In this document: positions 21,633 through 26,984 of the stretch, one piece after another
Numbering within the stretch: the stretch's first letter is position 1
How the letters are laid out: every line of letters starts with the position of its first letter
From: DASVDK01 sp036562265 [NCBI: Thermodesulfobacteriota bacterium]
GTDB lineage: Bacteria; DASVDK01
Direction: 5' to 3'
Assembly (NCBI GenBank): GCA_036562265.1
Contig: DATCKS010000024.1
Coordinates: 1 to 26,984 of the forward strand
Length of the DNA: 26,984 nt
Translations under genes and position numbers: made by a program
The notes under the pieces: model-generated
The model's database searches: none
What the model saw: only the letters and a program-made list of their open reading frames with translations
Told to the model about the DNA's origin: nothing

Positions 21633-22990
21633 TGGCCACCGCCGAGACGACACGACCCGCCAGGCCCGGCTTCGACGAGATCGACCCCCCCTCGCGCGAG
21701 AAGATCCTCGACTGCGTCCACTGCGGCCTCTGCCTGCCGACCTGCCCGACCTACGTCGCGCTGGGCACGGAGATGGACTCGCCGCGCGGCCGCATCTACC
21801 TGATCCGGCAGGTCCAGGAGGGCAAGCTCGGCATCACCGACAGCTTCGTCAAGCACATGTACACGTGCCTCGTCTGCCGCGCCTGCGAGACCGCCTGCCC
21901 CTCGGGCGTGCAGTTCGGCTCGCTCATGGAGCGGGCGCGCGGTCAGATCGAGCGTCACTACCGGCGGCCGCTTCCCTCGCGGCTCGCGCGCTGGTTCGGC
22001 TACGCCGTCGTGCTGCCCAACCCGAGGGTCCTCGGCGCGCTCGTCACGCTGATCGGCCTCTACCAGCGGAGCGGCCTTCGGGCGCTCGTCCGCAAGACCG
22101 GGCTCGTCAAGCTCTTCGGCGCGAAGAACGCCCAGCGGGAGGCGCTCCTGCCCGACGTGCCGCCCCCGGCCGACCGGCGGCCGCTGCCGGAGTTCACGGC
22201 CGCGAAGGGGGAGCGGCGCGGAAAGGTGGCGCTCCTGGCCGGCTGCGTCATGCGGGAGGTCTTCCAGGCCACCAATCGCGCCACGATCCGGGTCCTCTCC
22301 GAGAACGGGTGGGACGTGGTCGTGCCGCGCGACCAGGGGTGCTGCGGCGCCCTCCACGTCCACGAAGGCGAGCTCGAGCGGGGCAAGGCGCTCGCCCGGC
22401 GCGACATCGCGGCCTTCGAGGCGGCCGACGTCGACTACGTGGTGACCAACGTCGCGGGTTGCGGCTCCGTCATGAAGGAATGGGGGGAGCTCTTCGAGCA
22501 CGACCCCGAGTGGGCGGAGCGGGCCAAGCGCGTCGCGGCCCGGGTGCGCGACGTCACGGAACTCCTCGCGGCCTTTGGCCCGCTCAGGGGCCGGCTCGGC
22601 CGGCTCGATCTCACCGTCGCCTACCACGAGCCGTGCCACCTCGCCCACGCCCAGAAGGTCCGGCAGGAGCCGCGCGAGGTCCTCAGGCAGATCCCGGGTG
22701 TCACGCTCACCGAGATCCGCGAGAGCGACTGGTGCTGCGGCTCGGCCGGCGTGTACAACGTCGTTCACCCCGACCTCTCCATGCGGATCCTCGACCGGAA
22801 GATGTCGCGCGTCGGCGAGGTGAAGGCCGACGTCCTGGCCACCGGCAACCCGGGCTGCCTCATCCAGATCGGCAAGGGGATGGCCCGGGTCGGGCTTCGG
22901 ATGCCGGTCGTGCACCCGGTCGACCTCCTGGCGCGCGCCTACGAGGCGGGCGACGGCGCGGCGGCAGCAGGGGCGCGCTTCGACGCCTAG
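21632..22990 (+). CDS. glcF: Glycolate oxidase, iron-sulfur subunit GlcF
   Basis: This 452-residue subunit carries two 4Fe-4S clusters of the ferredoxin type, C28-x2-C31-x2-C34-x3-C38 and C79-x2-C82-x2-C85-x3-C89, each followed by proline. Two CCG domains follow: GCVMREVF with QGCCGALHVHEG (about 204-245), and YHEPCHLAH with WCCGSAGVYN and GNPGCLIQIG (about 330-410). The CCG cysteines probably bind further iron-sulfur clusters. It takes electrons from the flavin subunits, probably to the quinone pool. GTG 21632 overlaps the last base of the glcE stop, and GGAGGG lies upstream. Confidence 0.94.
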   Translation: MATAETTRPARPGFDEIDPPSREKILDCVHCGLCLPTCPTYVALGTEMDSPRGRIYLIRQVQEGKLGITDSFVKHMYTCLVCRACETACPSGVQFGSLMERARGQIERHYRRPLPSRLARWFGYAVVLPNPRVLGALVTLIGLYQRSGLRALVRKTGLVKLFGAKNAQREALLPDVPPPADRRPLPEFTAAKGERRGKVALLAGCVMREVFQATNRATIRVLSENGWDVVVPRDQGCCGALHVHEGELERGKALARRDIAAFEAADVDYVVTNVAGCGSVMKEWGELFEHDPEWAERAKRVAARVRDVTELLAAFGPLRGRLGRLDLTVAYHEPCHLAHAQKVRQEPREVLRQIPGVTLTEIRESDWCCGSAGVYNVVHPDLSMRILDRKMSRVGEVKADVLATGNPGCLIQIGKGMARVGLRMPVVHPVDLLARAYEAGDGAAAAGARFDA

Positions 22991-23034
22991 TCGGCAGCCG
23001 ACCGCTATTTCGCTGGACAGCCTGGCGCTTTTCT
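22990..23034 (+). terminator. Possible terminator region after glcF
   Basis: A short perfect stem GTCGG-CAG-CCGAC-like element (22990-23002) overlaps the glcF stop. About 10 bases on, a weaker stem with G-U pairs (CGCTGG with CCTGGCG) precedes CTTTTC. The AT-richer sequence to 23126 also holds TCTGT and ACAGA as a small inverted repeat and a TATAGC (23080-23085) that could be a -10 for the next gene; no convincing -35 is seen. Confidence 0.3.
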
Positions 23035-23126
23035 GCGAATCTGTGACCCCAATTACAGAACAGTGCCCGGTTCGTGGCGTATAGCACAGCGCGCCTGACC
23101 CCAACCTGACCGAGGAGCCCGACTCG

Positions 23127-23657
23127 ATGCGCCTCCCGACCGTGCTCGCCGCCATGCTGCTCGTCGCCTGCATGCCGGCGACCGCCCGGTCCGAGGACGG
23201 GCCGGTGGGCGTGGTCGCCCGGGCCGTGGAGGCGATGGCGCCGGAGGCGGTGGCGGTCCCGGGCGGCTTCCGGTTCGCCGTCGACGACGTGGTCGTCTCC
23301 GTCCTGACCGACGACGACGCCGGCCTCCTGCGCGTGGTCGCGTGGGACAGCGACCTCGGCGACCCGGACGTCCGGCTCGTCGCCAAGGCCCTCTCCTCGG
23401 ACATGCTGCCCGACCTCGGCGCTCGCCTGGTGTCCGTGCGGGGGCTCCTCTGCGCCGCCGTGCTCGCCCCGCTACGGGGGCTCACCGACGCGCGCTTCCG
23501 CGGCACCGTCGACGGGGTGGTCCGGATGGCGCGCGAGGCGGCGGCCCAGATGTCGGTCCAGGCGGCAGCCGTCGGGGCGCCCCTGCTCGATCGAGGGACG
23601 CCCGGACTCGCGATTCCGGTCAACTTGCCGGTCCACTCGAGGCCCGCTTCGCGCTAG
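23127..23657 (+). CDS. Exported hypothetical protein (possible lipoprotein), 176 residues
   Basis: The protein has an N-terminal export signal: one arginine, then LPTVLAAMLLVAC, where L-V-A-C15 matches a lipobox. Without lipidation, cleavage could fall after ATARS. The mature part is a mixed alpha/beta chain rich in valine and aspartate (DDVVVSVLTDDDAGLLRVVA), then a helical section with MAREAAAQMSVQAAAVG. It ends in a basic tail. I recognise no family. ATG 23127 has GAGGAG 11 bases upstream. It may be co-expressed with the small membrane protein 10 bases downstream, though that has its own -10 box. Confidence 0.7.
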   Translation: MRLPTVLAAMLLVACMPATARSEDGPVGVVARAVEAMAPEAVAVPGGFRFAVDDVVVSVLTDDDAGLLRVVAWDSDLGDPDVRLVAKALSSDMLPDLGARLVSVRGLLCAAVLAPLRGLTDARFRGTVDGVVRMAREAAAQMSVQAAAVGAPLLDRGTPGLAIPVNLPVHSRPASR

Positions 23658-23660
23658 AAT
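23655..23660 (+). promoter_or_regulatory. -10 box for the 72-residue membrane protein
   Basis: TAGAAT overlaps the stop of the previous gene and lies seven bases before the next ATG, so the transcript would be leaderless. No good -35 is found at 16-18 bases; TTGCCG at 23625-23630 is too far upstream. Confidence 0.35.
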
Positions 23661-23667
23661 TGCGTAT

Positions 23668-23886
23668 ATGGCCGAGCACACCGCACCGACCGACTGGCAG
23701 AACCCCTGGGTCTGGACCGTCGCCGCGCTCCTGATCGGCGGGCTCCTCTTCGCGAACTTCGCCCGCACGAGCGCCACGGACACGAAGGCCACCGGTTGGG
23801 TGTTGAACTACGGCCGAACCGGTGCCGGCGACGGCGTGCCGAGCAGCACCGCCGTGCCGGACGCACTCAAGGGTAAGTACCGCTAG
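23668..23886 (+). CDS. Small single-pass membrane protein, 72 residues
   Basis: The frame from ATG 23668 has a polar start (MAEHTAPTDWQNPW), one transmembrane helix (about VWTVAALLIGGLLFANFA, 15-32), and a polar tail ending DALKGKYR. GC at codon third positions is high, as in real genes here. No ribosome site is seen, but a -10 box lies seven bases upstream. No family is recognised. It might be a small accessory protein of a membrane complex. Confidence 0.6.
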   Translation: MAEHTAPTDWQNPWVWTVAALLIGGLLFANFARTSATDTKATGWVLNYGRTGAGDGVPSSTAVPDALKGKYR

Positions 23887-24032
23887 TCGCCGGCTTTCCG
23901 GCGCGCGCCCACTCTCGACGCGGCGCCCGGCGGCCGCGCGGGGGCTCGCCCGCGTGCGAGCGCCAGACCCCCGCGCCAGGGCCATCCGTACCGATCGGAC
24001 GAGCCCCCTAGCGTGTTAGCAAGGTGAACTGT
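23887..24032. other. Intergenic spacer with two GC-rich stems
   Basis: CGCCGG-CTTT-CCGGCG (23888-23903) and CGCGGG/CCCGCG (23937-23954, loop GGCTCG) are perfect six-base stems, neither followed by a T-run. TAGCGT (24009-24014) or TAGCAA (24017-24022) could be a -10 for the poly(A) polymerase gene; no clear -35 is visible. Confidence 0.35.
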
Positions 24033-25805
24033 ATGACAGAACTCCAGCGCCCCGGCGGCCCGGAGCCCGAGGCTCCCGCCGACCAGGTGGCCGACCGTCC
24101 GTCCGTGTCCGAGGGCGAGTCGCCCCCGGCGCCTTCTGCCGACGCGCCCCCGGTCGCCGCCAGGACCGCGATCCTCCCCGAAAGCGGCGACGGGGCTGGC
24201 GACGACCTCGACTCCTGGGGCAACCCCGACGGCGTCATCCCCCGTTTCCTCCTCGACACCGATGCGGTCAAGATCCTCCGGCGCCTCAGGCGGCACGGCT
24301 ACGAGGCCTACCTCGTCGGCGGCGGCGTACGCGACCTCCTCCTCGGCCGCACGCCGAAGGACTTCGACATCGCGACCTCGGCGCGGCCCGAGGAAGTGAA
24401 GCGTCTCTTTCGCAACTGCCGGATCATCGGACGCCGCTTCCGCCTGGCGCACGTCTTCTTCCGCGAGAAGATCATCGAGGTCTCGACCTTCCGGGCGATG
24501 ATCGACCCGGTCGAGAACGGCAACGGCGACGACCTCCTCATCCGCAACGACAACGTCTTCGGCACGGCCGAGCAGGACGCCGTCCGCCGCGACTTCACGA
24601 TCAACGGGCTCTTCTACGACGTCGAGCGAGGCGAGGTCATCGACTACGTCGGCGGCCGCGAGGACCTCGAGCGGCGGATCATCCGCACCATCGGCGACCC
24701 GGACATCCGGTTCCGCGAGGACCCCATCCGGATGCTCAGGGCGATCAAGTTCGCCGCCCGCCTCGGCTTCCAGCTCGATCCGGTCACCGAGGCGGCCATC
24801 CGCCGCCACCGCGCCGACATCCTCCGGAGCGCGCCGCCGCGCATCATGGAGGAGGTCCTCAGGCTCCTCGGCGGCGGCGCGGCGCGCGCCTCGCTCCGCC
24901 TGCTCGCCGAGACGGGGGCCCTCGGCGTCCTCCTCCCCGAGCTGCAGAACCTCTGGGCGCTCAAGCACGAGGGCAACCCCATCGCGGCCTACCTCTGGGA
25001 CGACATCGAGGCGCACCTCGCCGCCCTCGACGCCTTCGACAAGGGGCGGCGCAGCGTGTCGAACGCGGTGCTCGTCGGCACCCTCGCGATGCCGCTCCTC
25101 CTCGACCGGCCCGAGGGGCTCCCCGCCTGGTCGCCCCCCGCCGATCTCCTGGTCGCGGGCGACGACGACGAGGACGAGCCCGACGCGCACGGCCCGTCGG
25201 ACGACGGTGGCCGTCCGGCCCGTCACCGCGCGCGCCACGGCGTGGCGGCCGACATCGACGGCATCGCGAGCGCGCTCGCGCTCAGGCTGGCGCTCTCGCG
25301 GCGCGACACGGAGGCGCTGCGGGGCGCGCTCTTCATCCTCTGGCGCATGGTCGGGCAGCCCGACACGCGCCGCGCCTCGGTGCTGGCCAGGCGGCCGGCC
25401 TTTCCCGACGCCCTCACGCTCCTGCGCATCCGCGACCTCGCCTGCCGCGGCGAGCTGGTCGACGACCTGGCCGAGTGGGAGCGGGCCGCCGCGGCGGCCG
25501 GGCAGATGGGGGCGGCCGGCGAGGTCGAGCCGCGACGCCGCCGTCGCCGCCGCGGAGGCGGCGCGGTGCAGCCCGCGCCGCCGCGCGACCCCGACGCCGA
25601 GTGGGTGGCGCGCCGCAGCGCCGCGGCGGAGCAGCCGATCCCGACCCTCCTGATCGGCGGGCCGGCCGCGGCCCGCGCGTCGATCGAGCCTCTGCCGTTC
25701 ACCGCGGGCGGCGCCGACGACCTCCGGGGCGGCGGACCGGGCCGGAAGCGCCGCCGTCGCCGTCGCGGTCGCCGCGGGCCTGGCGGAATCCATGGTTCCG
25801 CCTAA
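24033..25805 (+). CDS. pcnB: Poly(A) polymerase (polynucleotide adenylyltransferase)
   Basis: The 590-residue enzyme adds poly(A) tails to RNA 3' ends. It is a class II nucleotidyltransferase: GYEAYLVGGGVRDLLLGRTP at about 88-107, the metal-binding DFD in PKDFDIATSARPEEVKRLF, then EQDAVRRDFTINGLFYDVE (about 179-197) and DPIRMLRAIKFAARLGFQ. The PcnB-like phrase VFFREKIIEVSTFRA distinguishes it from the CCA-adding enzyme, though the substrate cannot be proved by sequence. It has an unusual acidic N-terminal region of about 70 residues, a disordered acidic/basic insert near 375-410, and a very Arg-rich tail (from about 485), making it longer than E. coli PcnB. ATG 24033 has AAGG eight bases before it; a GTG at 24024 is in frame. 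Confidence 0.9.
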   Translation: MTELQRPGGPEPEAPADQVADRPSVSEGESPPAPSADAPPVAARTAILPESGDGAGDDLDSWGNPDGVIPRFLLDTDAVKILRRLRRHGYEAYLVGGGVRDLLLGRTPKDFDIATSARPEEVKRLFRNCRIIGRRFRLAHVFFREKIIEVSTFRAMIDPVENGNGDDLLIRNDNVFGTAEQDAVRRDFTINGLFYDVERGEVIDYVGGREDLERRIIRTIGDPDIRFREDPIRMLRAIKFAARLGFQLDPVTEAAIRRHRADILRSAPPRIMEEVLRLLGGGAARASLRLLAETGALGVLLPELQNLWALKHEGNPIAAYLWDDIEAHLAALDAFDKGRRSVSNAVLVGTLAMPLLLDRPEGLPAWSPPADLLVAGDDDEDEPDAHGPSDDGGRPARHRARHGVAADIDGIASALALRLALSRRDTEALRGALFILWRMVGQPDTRRASVLARRPAFPDALTLLRIRDLACRGELVDDLAEWERAAAAAGQMGAAGEVEPRRRRRRRGGGAVQPAPPRDPDAEWVARRSAAAEQPIPTLLIGGPAAARASIEPLPFTAGGADDLRGGGPGRKRRRRRRGRRGPGGIHGSA

Positions 25806-26984
25806 CCGGTACGTCGTCACCGAGGACCAGGCCGGCACGCGCCTCGATCTCTTCCTGGCCCGCCAGGACCCCGATCACTCGCGCAGCCTCTACCAGCGCG
25901 CCATCGCCGAGGGACGGGTCCGCCTGAACGGCCGCCGCGCGCGCAAGTGGGAGCGGCTCTCCCCGGGCGACACCATCGAGGTGGACCCGTTCGGACCGCC
26001 CGCGGTGGCGCCCGTGCCCGACCCGTCGGTGCCGTTCGTGGTCGTCCACGAGGACGACGCCGTCCTCGTCGTCGACAAGCCGGCCGGCGTGCCGGTGCAC
26101 CCGCACCGCCCGGAGGAGAAAGGCACGCTCGCCAACGGCCTCGTCGCGCGCTTCCCCGACCTCGTCGGCGTCGGGCCGCAGCCGCTCGAGCCGGGGCTCG
26201 TCCACCGCCTCGACACGCAGACCTCGGGGCTCCTCGTCGTGGCGCGGACGCCGGCCGCCTTCCGGTCGCTCGCGTCGCAGTTCGCCGCGCGGACCGTCGA
26301 GAAGGTCTACATCGCCCTCGTCCTCGGCAGCCCCCCGGCGCAGACGACCATCACGACCCCCATCGGCCACCACCCGACCGACCCGCGCCGCATGATCGTC
26401 GAGGGGGACCCGGCCGGACCGCCGCGCAGCCCGAGGCCGGCCGCCACCCACGTCGCCATCCGCCGGCGCTACGCCGGGTACGCCGAGGTGGAGGTCCGGA
26501 TCACGACCGGCCGGATGCACCAGATCCGCGCGCACCTGGCCTCCATCGGGCACCCGCTCGCCGGCGACGCGCTCTACCAGACCCCGTCGCAGTTCGCGAG
26601 GGACCGCCTCGGCCTCGCGCGCCCCTTCCTCCACGCCGCCCGTCTCGCCTTCGACCACCCGACCGACGGCCGGCGCATCGAGGTGAGCGCGCCCTTGCCG
26701 CCCGACCTCGTGGCGGTGCTCGCGCGCCTCGAGGAGGCGGGCACCGACGAGACCCCCGCCGAGCGCGAGCCTGCGGCGCCGCGTCCGGCCAGGCGCCGCA
26801 CGGCGCGCAAGCCGGCGGTCAAGCCGGAGGGGCCCCGCTTCATCAGGAGACCCGGGGGTGGGAAGGCGTCTCCCCCGGCCGACGAGGGGGCGGCACGGCC
26901 TTCGCCGGCCCAGGCGAAGGAGGCCGAAACGCCCCGTTCGTGGCTCGACCTCGAGGTGCCGTCCGACGAGGAGATCGAGGTCCG
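25792..26984 (+). CDS. RluA-family rRNA pseudouridine synthase (3' partial)
   Basis: The gene starts at ATG 25792, overlapping the pcnB stop by 14 bases, and is still open at the end of the window after 397 codons. An S4 RNA-binding domain (about 14-62: GTRLDLFLARQDPDHS, RVRLNGRRA) precedes the catalytic domain with LVVDKPAGVPVHPH, the signature GLVHRLDTQTSGLLVV (catalytic D141), and GRMHQIRAHLASIGHPLAGD. This is the layout of RluD-like enzymes that convert uridine to pseudouridine in 23S rRNA. After the normal end (about residue 310) it continues as an unusual Pro/Arg/Lys/Glu-rich extension of at least 85 residues, probably disordered. Which uridine it modifies cannot be told. Confidence 0.92.
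   Translation, partial: MVPPNRYVVTEDQAGTRLDLFLARQDPDHSRSLYQRAIAEGRVRLNGRRARKWERLSPGDTIEVDPFGPPAVAPVPDPSVPFVVVHEDDAVLVVDKPAGVPVHPHRPEEKGTLANGLVARFPDLVGVGPQPLEPGLVHRLDTQTSGLLVVARTPAAFRSLASQFAARTVEKVYIALVLGSPPAQTTITTPIGHHPTDPRRMIVEGDPAGPPRSPRPAATHVAIRRRYAGYAEVEVRITTGRMHQIRAHLASIGHPLAGDALYQTPSQFARDRLGLARPFLHAARLAFDHPTDGRRIEVSAPLPPDLVAVLARLEEAGTDETPAEREPAAPRPARRRTARKPAVKPEGPRFIRRPGGGKASPPADEGAARPSPAQAKEAETPRSWLDLEVPSDEEIEV

Noticed and set aside
18651-21653. Very long minus-strand open frame (1000 codons) opposite glcD and glcE
   Set aside because: It is antisense to two genes with full family motifs. Long open antisense frames are expected in DNA this rich in GC, and its translation is a low-complexity Arg/His/Gly/Asp-rich chain.
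21632-22990. Possible selenocysteine in the CCG motifs of GlcF
   Set aside because: All CCG cysteines are encoded by TGC or TGT-type codons; no in-frame TGA occurs.
1-26984. CRISPR arrays, insertion sequences, integrases, rRNA and tRNA genes
   Set aside because: Looked for by eye on both strands; no regular spaced repeats, transposase motifs or RNA gene signatures were found.

Overview
The window is about 27 kb of very GC-rich bacterial chromosome with dense genes, nearly all codons ending in G or C, and no gap between genes over about 150 bases. No rRNA, tRNA, CRISPR array, insertion sequence or phage gene was seen. Base composition and gene content (glycolate oxidase operon, FmdB, LOG, HMG-CoA lyase, FCD-type GntR regulator, orphan iron-type binding protein, selenoproteins) would suit an environmental lineage such as Rokubacteria/Methylomirabilota or a deltaproteobacterium-like group. 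That placement is a weak inference. TGA is an ordinary stop for many genes here, so the genetic code is standard apart from selenocysteine.

The main result is two probable selenoproteins about 5.5 kb apart. Each has an in-frame TGA exactly where a thioredoxin-fold redox motif needs its first cysteine, and each TGA is followed at the right distance by a stem-loop able to act as a bacterial SECIS element. One is a DsbA/FrnE-like oxidoreductase (12915-13580; U-P-W-C, Sec20). The other is an ArsC/Spx-like protein (18407-18769; U-T-G-C, Sec12). Ordinary gene calling would truncate or lose both.

Layout. 1-130: tail of an unidentified gene. 180-1172: a CGNR zinc-finger regulator divergent from a 79-residue protein, separated by four alternating GTAACG/CGTTAC boxes about 24 bp apart. 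1173-4441: an orphan ferric-type binding protein divergent from a chemoreceptor. 4512-6181: HMG-CoA lyase and a LOG-family protein, each with its own promoter. 6201-8721 (minus): a YyaL/SSP411-type thioredoxin-domain protein coupled to a small membrane protein with a five-residue-repeat tail. 8792-9583: an SDR protein lacking the YxxxK pair. 9690-11686: cobC, cobS and a zinc-ribbon/PilZ-like protein. 11807-12562: a methyltransferase. 12596-15987: FmdB, Sec-DsbA, DJ-1/PfpI, aspartase and a DUF2892-like protein. 16078-16709: a VapBC-type toxin-antitoxin pair. 16667-17470 (minus): a pseudo-receiver/PilZ protein. 17590-18315 (minus): an FCD GntR regulator. 18407-22990: Sec-ArsC-like protein followed by glcD, glcE and glcF. 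23127-23886: two small exported or membrane proteins. 24033-26984: poly(A) polymerase and a truncated RluA-family pseudouridine synthase.

How they work together. The GntR regulator probably controls the divergent Sec-ArsC/glcDEF operon through tandem GACGTCT repeats at the start of transcription. Glycolate or a similar 2-hydroxyacid would then be oxidised by GlcDEF, with the selenoprotein as a possible redox partner. The second Sec protein lies in a mixed redox and stress operon. Several genes (HMG-CoA lyase, the methyltransferase, the 72-residue membrane protein) have a -10 box 5 to 7 bases before the start codon and may be translated from leaderless mRNAs.
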